Assembly (NCBI GenBank): GCA_030998225.1
Contig: JAPYXD010000259.1
Coordinates: 3,638,501-3,702,500, forward strand
Length of the DNA stretch: 64,000 bases
Direction of reading: 5' to 3'
Source: Diplolepis rosae
Taxonomy: Eukaryota; Arthropoda; Insecta; Hymenoptera; Diplolepididae
A model generated the notes under the pieces. That model saw only the letters and a list, made by a program, of their open reading frames with translations, made no database searches and was not told where the DNA came from. This document shows positions 36,058 to 46,543 of the stretch, in pieces (within the stretch, counting starts at the first letter, position 1; every line of letters begins with the position of its first letter). The position numbers and the translations under genes were made by a program.

Positions 36058-36672
36058 TTATATTTTTATTTTCTGAGTTTAGACCTTCCATATAATTTTT
36101 TTTTATGTTTTGTACCTTTATTAAGAATGATTTTGGTTTTTTAAAAATAATTTCAGCACCTTTATGTATTGTTAAACTAAATATTTTGAGTTTTTTTGGA
36201 TATTTTTTGGACATTTTTTTACTTTGAATAACTTTTTTGTTTTTTAACCAACTGACATGATTATTTTTTATTTTGTTCCTTACAATGTGCAGCAACTTTT
36301 TGTGTATGAAAAATAAAATAACATGACTGAAGAAAAAGTTACAAATAAAACAAAAAAATTAATAAAGATATCTCAAAATATGAAAAAATAAAAATTTTGT
36401 AGTTATTTTATAAATAGAGTGCTTTCCATACCCAAACAGTTGTACACATTATAAGAAACAAAATAAAAAAAGAATCATGAAAATTGGTTAAGAAACAATA
36501 AAGTTATTCAAAGTAAAAAAATGTCAAAAAAATGCCCAAAAATTCAAAATTTTTAATTTAAAAATACATAAAAGTGCTGGAATGTTAAAAAAACCCAAGA
36601 AATTTCTAAATAAATGTACTAAACATAAAAAAAATTATATGGAAGGTCTAAACTCAAAAAATAAAATTAATA
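36058..36672. repeat. Repeat L, palindromic, uninterrupted copy
   Basis: GAGTTTAGACCTTCCATATA near 36076 pairs with TATATGGAAGGTCTAAACTC near 36636, and the inner parts pair less perfectly. The right half corresponds to 13735-14200. Confidence 0.7.
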
Positions 36673-38302
36673 AAAGTGCTGGAATCCTTAACGTTTTTTT
36701 CGTATCTCACACATTTTGTTTAAAAAGTGGAATGTTTGAATTTTGATCGTATTTTTTAAAATAAAAACGAAGAATATACATTTTATCAGAATATCTCATA
36801 AAAAAAGGAGCGTTTCAAATTTGTAGATTTTTTTGTAGTAAACAATTTTGTATCATAATATTTTTTTGTATCTCGTATAATTTAACTAGAAAATGGAATT
36901 TAGATATCGACCTTTTTTCAAGTTTTAACACACTGTAACTTTCCTAATTTTTGTTTGATCGAAAAATGTTATTAGGATAATTAGTAAAGATTTATAAGCA
37001 CTGTCAGAAACCAGCCACAAAACGAAAAGATTTAATAAAAATTTCAAAAGTAATTTTTCACATAAAACTAATACTTTCTTATTTATGATGAAAATGTAAA
37101 AAATCTTCAGTATGCATCCGCCACTCAATAATATTAATCGGGATTTCAAACGTATTGTAGAAACTAAGAAGCTCAATAATATTGAACTTAGAATTTCTTT
37201 TATGAGAATAACACTTTAATTTAACGAACCTATTACCACTGAGAAGGCAGAATAATTACCATTCCTATTCAAATCTTAATTTTCAAGGTTTTTATTGCAG
37301 GTTTTATTGAATTGGGTAAAACGAAGACGAAATTTCAGTAATAAAAAATAATAGTGGTCTGATAAAAATAACGTTTTTATGAAAATTTTTAAAAAATTAT
37401 ATTAAAATTGAAAATTGGAGTGTAAAATATGAAGACTCCATACTGCAGTTCCAAATATAAACACTTTTGTAAATACATAATACGAAAAACAGATTTACGT
37501 ATTTGAAACGATCAATATTTCCCAAAACAGAATTGACCTTCAATTCCAAAAGGCCGACCAGGTAGAGATTTTTCACAACAAAGGTTGTTACAACACTTCA
37601 TTGGAGAAGGATCCTGACAAATTGATCTAGTTTACATGAATGGCATTGAATATTTATACCTGAAAATGTCCGTTACCAAAGTTCCTACTTCTTGGGACCT
37701 TTTTGTTCAATCAACCAATATAAATAAGCAGAATGTAACAACTGGAAATACGACTTAGGAATTTAAATTAAAATGTATTATTTTTGTAAACTTAATTGCT
37801 GACTTGTATTTTTTTAATTACATTTTTTCATTTCGTGGACATTTTTTAGAAATCTAAGCTGCAACTCAAAGAAGAATATTGGTTTTCAAAATGTCAACAA
37901 CAAAAAATAGAAATTTCATATTTTTTCAAATGTAATAAGTGAAAATAATGATTAATTATGAAATTTTTTCAATTTACTTTAAAGACAAATGTCTAGAATT
38001 TGTATGACTTATTAAGACACTTGAAAATATTATTCGTCTCTAGATTGGCTCTAATTCGATTTTAAAAATGTGTAAATCTTTTTGAAACAAACAATTTTGT
38101 TTCTTATTTCCGTATCTAAATTTTCAACTGATTTGTTGTAGAAAAATTAAGGTATAAATCTAGAGCCCCAAAAATGCCTTTTATGAAAAAAACTGCATTT
38201 TAAAGTTAAGTCGCTGAAATACCCTTTTTTCCGACCTAATGTTTGAACCAATCGGAAAAATTCATTTCGAGAAAAAAACCCATGAAAGTTCAAGTAGGTA
38301 AG
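36673..38302. other. Family C segment followed by unrecognised DNA
   Basis: 36690-36980 is family C (TCGTATCTCACACATTTTG and similar). The rest shows no gene. Confidence 0.35.
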
Positions 38303-38511
38303 ATAAAGGAACCAAATGTGTATCGGGGTTCCAACCGTGGATCAGTGTTTTTTCTTCTATAATTATCGAAATTATTTTAAATTGTAAATTTTTAGTGTAA
38401 TATATGATGGATCATTATCAATAAAAATATAAAAAATAATTTTTATATTTCTAGAAGAAAAAACACTGATGCACACTTAGAACCTTGATCCACATTTGGT
38501 TCCTTTATCTG
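38303..38511. repeat. Palindromic MITE-like hairpin, about 209 bp
   Basis: GATAAAGGAACCAAATGTGT at the left pairs with the right end ACATTTGGTTCCTTTATC; inner arms CAGTGTTTTTTCTTCTA / AGAAGAAAAAACACTG. Boundaries are marked by GATAAAGG/CCTTTATC. Confidence 0.75.
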
Positions 38512-38907
38512 ATGTGTTTTGTTTATAAGGAATCAAAATTTGTATACTCGCTAAATTTTGTCATTCTTCTAAATTATGACTTAAAAATTTGTAAATATAT
38601 TTTTGAAAGCATATAATATAAGAAAATCCTCCCCAGAAAAATCGACTTTTTCCTTTAACAAAATTATTTTTGTTGAAAAAATCACTTTGGTTGAACGAAA
38701 ATAATACATTTTTGAATGAAACAAATAATTTGAACAAAGAATTCACACTGTTCAAATTCGTTTTTTTTTGCATTCAAACATATTGAGGTATTCTTAAATC
38801 TTAAACACGTCTTCTAGACAAAAGACGTTCAGAATACAACAAAATGCCTGACATTAAAGTCTCCAAGACCTCCAATGTATTATAATTTTATAATTTGATG
38901 TAAAAAA

Positions 38908-39000
38908 TTAGCTTTAGGGTCCAGAATGAATGAAAAACTTAACTTTTCATGGAATCATACGTTTCGGTCACAAATAGGGGCCCTCATCAGTGATTTATTT
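38908..39000 (-). ncRNA. Hammerhead-ribozyme-like motif, copy 1
   Basis: On the minus strand CTGATGA (38990-38984) is followed by a short stem-loop and CGAAACG (GTTTC on + at 38961-38965). Further on, ATGAAAA and TTTTCAT form a helix in the place of stem III. These are core elements of the hammerhead consensus. The stem II equivalent is mismatched, and there is one extra G after CTGATGA, so activity is doubtful. The flank GCTTTAGGGTCCA is shared with the copy at 63620. Confidence 0.35.
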
Positions 39001-40466
39001 CTAAACTGAAATTTTTTTACATATCCTACATTGCTTATAAATAAGTCCTTTTAAATTTTTATAATTTTATAATTTTCATATAATATCTTCTTTAATGTTA
39101 TAACAGTCATCTGCAAAATTTGGTCAATTACTCAAATTTCCACCATTAAACGATATTTTCCGCTGAAATGAAGAGATTTACGTCTCACTATACATTCCCA
39201 CAAGAAATTCATGAAATGCTTTCACATAAATCGTTTGCATATTCACGTACGCAAGGTTCCTCGAAGCTTGACTGATTTTTCTATGTTTAACATTCTGTTA
39301 CTGTAACCGACTTCCGGTAGTAAAAGGAACGCTGTGAACACCATTAACTAGAAGTAAATGTGTCGAGCAAGCTCACCACTATAACTGCCTACATACAAAT
39401 GCACTTTCATAACGATAAGCGGCACTCTTCTTTATTATTATGCAGAAGACGCTGCTTGGCAGTCCAAAGTTTCAATCGTATAAACCTAGACGTGGCAGTC
39501 GGTATTGCGCCAAGGAAAAATGAAGCCTGCGAGAGATTCTACGAGACTTGGTCGTACAAGAAAGATGTATCTGTGCCTGTTCCTGTGTCTGGAAACTTAT
39601 ATACCTGCACTTTCCACACACATCAGCAGCCAACAATTTGGCTCATGTATCTTTCTCTATCTGGTCATATCCAGGAAAGAGCCAGAGCGACGCCTATCCT
39701 GGTTGGCTCCCGTCCCGACGGCTGCTCGCGAATTACTTACACATTGTTTAAACGCAAAAAGTTGCGATTGAAATGACGAGAATTAAAACGAGAACAGCGA
39801 GAGGTCAGAGCAAAGCTGTGCCAAACCCGTAAAACTTGTGGCTTTGGGTCGATGACCTCTATGGAGCTAGCCAATGGACGCGGACATAAACTTCCAGGGT
39901 TCACATCCATATATATATTTATAAGTTCTATACATTTAAGAATGAAATATAGGTAGAGAGTAATTCAGAAGAAGATGCCCCACTGGGAACAAGTACAACG
40001 TTCGTCGCTCTTTCGTTGTAATTCATCAAACGCCATTTCTTCTCTAGAGGAAGTAATTGCATTAAATGGCCTATAATATTTTTTATCATCTCTCAATGAG
40101 GAATATTCTATATTAAAATTGGATGAGCTCAAAGTTTATTTCAGGATGGTCGGTGAAACGAAATAAATATATATCTGGCCTTTCGTCTGGTCTTCATACC
40201 AGTTTATATCTTGACTTTTTCACTAGGACGATGTGATTGATGATGAAAAATCTTCTAGGAGTTGTGTTTCTACTAATTACACTAGAAAAGAGGATCTCGA
40301 ATAAAAAATTTTCAAGTGCAAATTTAGATCTGTATTCCTTGAAATTCTGGTATCGATATTTATAGGATAAAACATTGTAGGGGTTATTGAATGTATTGTA
40401 CTGAGTACAATCTAGACGGTGACTATTACGTAGATATGGTAAGAATTGTCAGCTGTATTGTACTTA
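39001..40466. other. Low-copy DNA; GC-richer 39350-39900 without a recognised gene
   Basis: 39350-39900 is non-repetitive and richer in GC than its surroundings, and three overlapping + strand frames (longest 39360-39776, 138 codons) cross it. None shows a domain, signal peptide or family resemblance that I recognise. It could be host non-coding DNA or an unidentified exon. Confidence 0.3.
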
Positions 40467-40895
40467 AAACATTACTCAATAAGTTCGAAGGTTGACATAT
40501 AGATAGCGCCATTATTGACAAATTCATATAATTTTTGGGAAGTACCAACCTTCGTGCGAAACGTGTCAAAATTTCATGACAATCTGACGTTTTCTTCAAA
40601 AGTTACAGTGGGTTTAGTGACGCTACTTCTGTAATTTTCAAAACAATGGAAAATATCTGAATTTCGTGTGTTGATAAAGCATTGCTTTGTAATGGAAAAA
40701 ATACCGTCCGGACTCTGTTCTATTGAGACAAATGATAGAGAAGTGGTTTGCTGATTTTAAACGCGTCCGTACCAACACCGATGATGCTGAACGCTCTGGT
40801 CGCCCAACTTCGGCAGTTGTTCCAGAAAACATAAGAAAGTCCACAAAATGGTTTTAACCGATCGTAAATTGAAGTTGCGTGAGATAGCTAACACC

Positions 40896-42315
40896 TTAAG
40901 GTAGTACTTCCATTAAGTAGATTAATTAAGAAGTCGTTGAAATTTTAGGAGATCGTAAATAAAGTCTAAGTACACATTCTGGCAAATTGTGAATACATTT
41001 GTCTTATTAGTTACAAAGATTTTAATTTTGAAAGTCACCTACTTTTACACGAGAGGGATAGGATGCACCTTGAACTTGACAAGGAAAGTCAGTAGTAAAG
41101 AACGAAGGCAAATTAAAATCACGATGAAATTTTGATGGTGCAATAATTACCTCTTCAGACGTACCCGAAACAAAATTGAAAAAATTATCTTATTTTTTTT
41201 TAGTTATCCAGTCCCAAAGTTGATAAAAATGAGTGCGCGAAATCGAAGAACCAAGTAAGTAGCAACGTCGCAACTGAGATTTGTAAACAGAAAATCAACC
41301 CAGGAAAACTGAGTAAGCGTTTCGCGGAGTTGCCAATTCTCAGACAGCTGTCTGTACCGTCTCCGCTAAAATTATTGTACTTATGACCACACAACAGTAT
41401 TAAGTGCATTAGGTGGTGCTCGCATGATAGGCACGAAACATTTGTCATAAATAAGAGAAATATTGCCTTAAGGGAGTTACTCACCTACCCGCCTAGTCAA
41501 AACAGGGTTAAACACGCAGGTTGACTACAGTAGTACTTGATCTGGCAACGTCGCATCTTGTTTGTTCGTGTGCGCACAGGTGTACAGTCGCACATATGGT
41601 CACGTCAGTACCTAAGAAATGTTTCTCAGACATGAAATTATACAATGAATTAAAACGCTGCACATCCGTCCAAATGACGAAAAAAATGATTGCCTCTGAC
41701 ATCAAGGTAGCTATGGTTATGGTTATATCGATTAAAGACTGTGAAAATAAGACAAATTTAGTATGTCATTGAGAAAGATTTTACGTACTACGTATTATGA
41801 TATGTATGTACATAAAGTTGTTTGTATGTACTTAATTCGTTTATTCATCATACGAATAATTAATATGTTATATTTCATTTATTAAAAACATGATTTTCAT
41901 AACAAATTTTAATGCATTTTAATGTGACGTTGCCACATACCTAACCAAAGAACAAAATCACAGCTATTTTCAATCTTCATCGTATTTGTTATTACTTTTA
42001 GAACCCACCTTTGAATGTTATTAAAGTTAATAACTATTTCTGAACACCTTATTTTTCTACTGTTCAAATCCCGTTATGATCTGTTCGTCAGTTGAAAAAA
42101 TATCAATGATAATACACGATAACCTCCGCGATTTCTCATAAGAGCCCATGTTGAATCAACTAGAGAGGCGCAAAATAGAAATATGAATATCTCACTAAAA
42201 AATCCACCTCAGACCCTGAAATTTCGTACGGATAATTTTTAAATTATAATCTAGCGCTCTGCAAAGTTTAAGATTTTTCTGTTCGTTAATTCTTCATCCT
42301 GAGTAACTCCCTTAA
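40896..42315. mobile_element. TTAA composite insertion in the mariner
   Basis: The intact relative at 55890-55925 reads CACCTTAAAGATATC. Here the same site reads CACCTTAA, then the insertion, then TTAAAGATATC. The right part (41468-42315) is an inverted, shorter relative of the element at 10685-11768, with its own TTAA at 41468-41471. The left part (40900-41467) starts GGTAGTACTTCC, which resembles but does not equal GGGAGTTACTC. A longer family member or two adjacent insertions are both possible. Confidence 0.75.
41468..42315. mobile_element. TTAA-flanked element, second copy
   Basis: TTAA plus GGGAGTTACTCACC at the left and GGATGAAG-type inverted end with GAGTAACTCCC plus TTAA at the right. 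It is homologous to 10685-11768 in reverse orientation. The frame 41521-41772 matches the beginning of 11383-11715 and then diverges. No catalytic motif. Confidence 0.75.
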
Positions 42316-42490
42316 AGATATCAGAAGGCAGTGTATCCACCATTTTGCTTAAACATTTGAACATGAGGAAGCTTTGTTCGAAATGGATACCGCGTTTGCT
42401 CACAATCGATCAGAAACGACAACGCGTCGACGATTGAGAGCGTTGCTTAGAGCTGTTTCAGCTCAATAAAAAGGATATTTTCATGTGGTA

Positions 42491-43830
42491 CACGGAGAAA
42501 AGAGAGCATTGCTGACGCGTGCACGGGACACGATTCAACCGTGTCCCTTATTAAATATGGTGTTGGACCCGTAGTGTCGATGGGCTGACATAACTCATGT
42601 GTTTCCGCGCACGGAGCAGCAGTGCGCTGAACACGCTATGCTTTTCACAGCAGAGCAGTGTCCCAATACTTTTACGTCGTGCGCACGACCATTTGACTGC
42701 TCGTCCCCACTCCCACATGTAATGCGATTTGCGCTGGCTCATTCGATGTTCCTGCAGAGATTGGTTTTTTTTCAATTCGTTTTGAATAAAATAACTAATT
42801 ATTGAAGAAACCGTACTGTAGTTAAAGTGGCTTTAGAAATCAATCAAGTACGTTATTATTATTATTATTATTATTAAACCTTATGCGCGACCCCACAGCC
42901 CATGCCAAAGAACAAGGACCTGGGCCACGTTTTTGGTCTGAATCACGGCTACGTCTATGTAGGCGTAGCCAGGGAGAATCTGGAGTTTGTCCCTGATTGC
43001 TGGACAATCGCAGAGTATATGGGTGGAAGTTTCGTTGTCTTCCCCACATAATCGACAAAGAGGACTTTCTGCAAGCCCTATCTTATGTCTGTGATAAGCG
43101 AGGTTGCCGTGACCAATAAACACTTCTGTTATGGTCTTTACCTCGTTTCTACTAAGCCTGCGTATGTACCTTGAACGCTGTAGATTTTCTATTGTCATAC
43201 GACTTTTAAATTAAATGATTAAATTATAGCATATTATAAGTCGGATGCATGTGAGAAATTTTCGAGGTAAAGTTCTAATTTTTTTACAACTATCAAATTT
43301 CAATATACATATATTTTTATCTCAATATTACGAAATATCAAAAGAGATGCTAATAGAATTATCAAATGACAGTGGAATTTTAAGGTTATGAATTAGGCAT
43401 GTTCAAACATCACGTACCTTTCAGTTTCCCGATGATCTTGCTGCAAACATCCAATTACTTTAAGAAGCAAGCCACTTAAACTACACCACGGTTCCTTCAA
43501 TAATTAGTTATTTTATTCAAAACGAATTGAAAAAAGCAATCTCTGCAGGAACATCGAATGAGCCAGCGCAAATCGCATTACATATGGGAGTGGGGACGAG
43601 CATGAAAATGGTCGTGCACGCGACGTAAAAGTATTGGGGCACTGCTCTGCCATGTCTGGACGCGGCTCTGCTGTGAAAAGCATAGCGTGTCCAGCGCACA
43701 AATACTCCGTGCGCAGAAACGCATGAGCCATGTCAGCCCATCGACACTACGGGTCCAACACCATATTTAATAAGGGACACGGCTGAATCGTGTCACGTGC
43801 ACGCGTCAGCAATGCGCTCTTTTCTCCGTG
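42491..43830. mobile_element. Long-TIR transposon with CACGGAGAAA ends
   Basis: The inverted arms are about 343 bp (42491-42833) and 362 bp (43469-43830), GC-rich, starting CACGGAGAAAAGAGAGC and ending with the complement. TA lies on both sides (42489-42490 and 43831-43832). The terminal CACGGAGAAA equals that of the AT-rich family E MITEs, suggesting the same mobilising machinery. The open frames in the two arms mirror each other and are not genes. The middle holds a retrotransposon fragment. Confidence 0.8.
42853..43198 (-). mobile_element. Non-LTR retrotransposon 3' end with (TAA)n tail
   Basis: On the minus strand an open frame from 43198 to 42881 encodes the C-terminal region seen in I/Jockey/R1-type reverse transcriptase polyproteins. 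It contains FIGHGNLAYHRHKIGL, then CRLCGEDNETSTHILCDCP, a CCHC-like cysteine cluster that ends many such ORFs. It is followed by a tail of about eight TAA repeats ((TTA)n on +, 42853-42878), as in I-type elements. Only the 3' end is present, as expected of 5'-truncated retrotransposition. Confidence 0.75.
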
Positions 43831-44374
43831 TATGTGATAATGGATGAAACATGGATCCATCACCACACTACAGAGTAAGGAGTAAGGTTTTGGCCTCCGT
43901 ATTTTGAGACGCACACAGTATTTTATCTATCGATTACTTTGAGAAAGGAAGAACCATCAATGGCGAATATTATATGGCGTTATTGTTGCGTTTGAAGGAA
44001 AAATTGCGAAAAAACGACCCCAAATGAAGATGAAAAAAGTGCTTTTTCACAAAGACAATGATTCGGGTTACAAGTCGATAACAACAATGGCAAAATTGCA
44101 TAAATTCCATTTCGAATTGCTTCCCCATCCACCGTATTTTTCGGATCTGGCCCCCAGCGACTACTACCCGTTTCCAGACCTAAAAAAATGCTCCAGAGAA
44201 ACAGATTTGCTTCCCATGAAGGAGTGATTGCCGAAACTGAAGCGTACTTTGATTCCAAAGAAGCGTTGGAATGAGTGTACCACTTTTGAAGGATACTATG
44301 TTGATTAATAGAGTCGAGTTTTGCCTAATAGTTGTTTTATTAGTCATCCTACGAACTTATTGAGTGATGTGTTA

Positions 44375-45169
44375 CTACAATGCACGTGGTAACCTGTATA
44401 ATGTTTTTATCATTGATAAGCATCTTGATAGCATCCGGTATATTGTAATAAATATTCAGTATTTACCAAACAATTTTTTAGGTAAAATTTTTGATTTTCC
44501 ATAGGAAAATTCCATTTTTCGATATGTGGTTAGGAAATTTTCTATCAATCAGAAAAAGTTTTCCTAATAAGTGAGAAAAGATGGAAATTTAGCGAAGATG
44601 TTGGAAAAAATTACCAAAGTTTTCCTCGAAAAACATTACCGACATTTACATGCTTATTGTAGCAAAAAAATCGTTCAGAGTTCATTAAATGACAACAGAA
44701 AAACTAGTGACTTATCTTGAAAATGGAAAATGCCATAATATTTTCATCTGTAAACTAAAAAACCTTTCTTTAATTTCAACTTAGTATTGAATCTGCAAAA
44801 CTTGTGAATTGAATGCCAGTGACACACATAGCCGTCAAGAAAAAAAGTTCCCAGAAATGTCAATGACAGCTATAGGGCACGCAATTCAATCGTCGCGCTC
44901 TGTTGTGTTTGGACCTCGCGCTTCGCGCTTGTTCTTATATTCTTTGCGTTCAATTTTGTATACATTTCTGTAAAATTCTAATAATTTATATGATTAAAAA
45001 ATGTATCTTCTTCCAAATATCTCAAAAAATAAACAAATTCCTAGACTGTTTTTAAGCAAACGATTTTTTATTTCAACGCTTATTTCTTATCTCACATGTT
45101 TTGGTTAAAAAATGGTTTTATGTACAATATTATATTACATAAATTATATGACGTAGATATATCATATTT
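44375..45169. other. Unrecognised DNA and family D repeat
   Basis: Family D words at about 44876-44945 (GCGCTTCGCGCTTG, CAATCGTCGCGCTC). No gene. Confidence 0.35.
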
Positions 45170-45685
45170 TCAGGTTCGGCTTTACCTTTAACGCCGCCCC
45201 AGGCTAGCCAAGAGAAAGGCCGCCCTTTGTTAATGCTAATTTACCTAAGATGCAATACAATGTGGGGTTCTTTTGTTGAATAATTTTTGGCCGGTTCGTA
45301 TTCGTGGCGTGCTCTTATTTACGCCTTTTGGTTTTCAGTCATTTTTCGTGATCGCTTGTTCGCGACTTCCGGATCGTTTGAATTATGTGCTCATGTATTA
45401 CTTGCTTCTGCTCTGAACTCGGGAAGCTTCATGTTTCATGTTTGTTTTGGTCTTCGCTCCTGTTTGACTCTGTCGTGACCTTTCAAAGTCAGGAATCTCG
45501 CGGTCTTAAATTCTTGCGCGTCTCTCCAGAGGTCGTTCTATCGTACGCCAGCCATCTACCTAGTGATTCTTATATTGGGCTCTTCTCTTTCAGCCCCACG
45601 TGATTGTTCTGGCCATTTGTTGTTTGAACAAGAAGCCATTAAGAAAAGAAAGAAAGAAAAAAAGAAAAAAAGGAAAAAAAAGATC
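45170..45685 (+). mobile_element. Possible A-tailed retroposed sequence
   Basis: A GC-richer, non-palindromic stretch ending in an A-rich (GAAA)n tail at about 45645-45683, lying within family C/D repeat sequence. A retroposed transcript or SINE-like insertion would explain it. No clear target duplication or polymerase III boxes were found, and the open frames 45287-45478 and 45385-45603 show no domain. Confidence 0.25.
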
Positions 45686-46458
45686 AAGCACATTCTCATC
45701 GCTCGCAAGTTTAAGCGCGATTCGGACGTTACGCTTTGTTGAATTTTTTAACACTAATATATGAAACACGAAAAAAACGTAAGTTTGCAAAATTGTACGT
45801 TTCAATAAGATCTACAAATTTTGTCTGACATAGTTTCTGAAAAAACGTATATAATTCATTATAATTGCCAAATATATGGTTAAAATTCAAAAATTCCATT
45901 ATTTAAACAATATATGACATACAAAAAAATCGTTGAGATTGAAAATTATTTGCCTAAATGAGGTCTACAAATTCTCAGTAGGACAGTTTTGAAAAGATGT
46001 ATATTTCATGTTTCGGTCTTAAAAAAATCATATAATCAGAACTCCATTTAAAACCAAACTCAGATAGCCATATAGATAGGGAATTTTCTATATGGGCGAG
46101 ATAAAGAAATATTATCGGATAATTTGGTTGAAACTTTTGTTTGCTCATAAATTCTGGCACTGGATGTGTAAATCCAATAGTTTTCTATTCCTTCCTTGCA
46201 CTGGGCGCCTCAAAAGAGGTAATAAATCTTTTTGTTCTTGTGTCATTGTCATTAATACTCAAAGATTAGTGTGTCAACATCACTTGATTAAATGCGTAAA
46301 CAGCCACAATAAATAGACATTAAGTTACCAACTGAGTATTGTGTTCTATCGCGAACGAAGTAAAGGTTGACTTTCTAATTTTATTTCCAAACCGTGATAA
46401 AATATATTTTGTTGAAATTGTATTAGTAATTTGTAAAAATATTTTAATTTTGAATTAA
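45686..46458. other. Family D/C repeats and presumed protease upstream region
   Basis: 45690-46020 is family D/C in reverse orientation. From about 46090 to the ATG at 46459 the sequence is low-copy and could contain the protease promoter. GATAAAATATA at 46395 is a weak TATA-like candidate. Confidence 0.3.
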
Positions 46459-46543
46459 ATGATTGTCTTCAAGCAAGTAATATTGAAGATCTTGATTATT
46501 GTTCCTGCGATTGATGCCTTCATTGGCAGCAATAAATCCAAAG
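46459..46543 (+). CDS. Serine protease exon 1 (signal peptide)
   Basis: ATG followed by 28 codons with the hydrophobic core VILKILIIVPAI, ending AAAG|GTAAAT (phase 1 donor). It is too short to stand out as an ORF, and it was found by looking for a signal-peptide exon upstream of the IIGG exon. The frame joins exon 2 cleanly through a split Glu codon. Confidence 0.7.

Larger units (their letters stand above)
40646..44310 (+). pseudogene. mariner transposase, split and decayed
   Basis: Mosaic of coding blocks. 40646-40899 carries the N-terminal part, with translation resembling ADFKRVRTNTDDAERSGRPT and the HTH end KLKLREIANTL in broken frames. 42316-42488 continues with a STILLKHLNMRKLCSKWIPR-like block. 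43833-44310 carries the C-terminal part: MDETWIHH with the first Asp, VLFHKDNDSGYKS with the second, and SDLAPSDYYPF with the third. Stops and frameshifts occur in every block. It was presumably inactive before or soon after the insertions. Confidence 0.8.
40467..44372 (+). mobile_element. irritans-type mariner disrupted by two insertions
   Basis: Inverted ends share ACTCAATAAGTTCG (left near 40474) and CGAACTTATTGAGT (right near 44352), with TA at 40465-40466 and 44373-44374. The transposase remnant resembles the copy at 55444-56735. It is interrupted at a TTAA (40896-42315) and again at a TA (42491-43830). Without these insertions the element is about 1.15 kb, close to mariner length. Confidence 0.85.

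Noticed and set aside
35710..36295. Minus-strand frames of 114 and 85 codons
   Set aside because: They cross the arms of two palindromic repeats and contain no recognisable domain.
36430..36980. Possible CRISPR-like spacing of short repeats
   Set aside because: Repeats are degenerate, of unequal spacing and in both orientations, and all other evidence points to a eukaryotic genome.
39360..39776. 138-codon + strand frame in a GC-richer segment
   Set aside because: Three overlapping frames of similar quality cross the segment, which suggests composition rather than coding; no family resemblance.
42551..43731. Several reading frames in the arms of the long-TIR element
   Set aside because: Frames in the left and right arms mirror one another, as expected for inverted copies, and do not resemble any protein.
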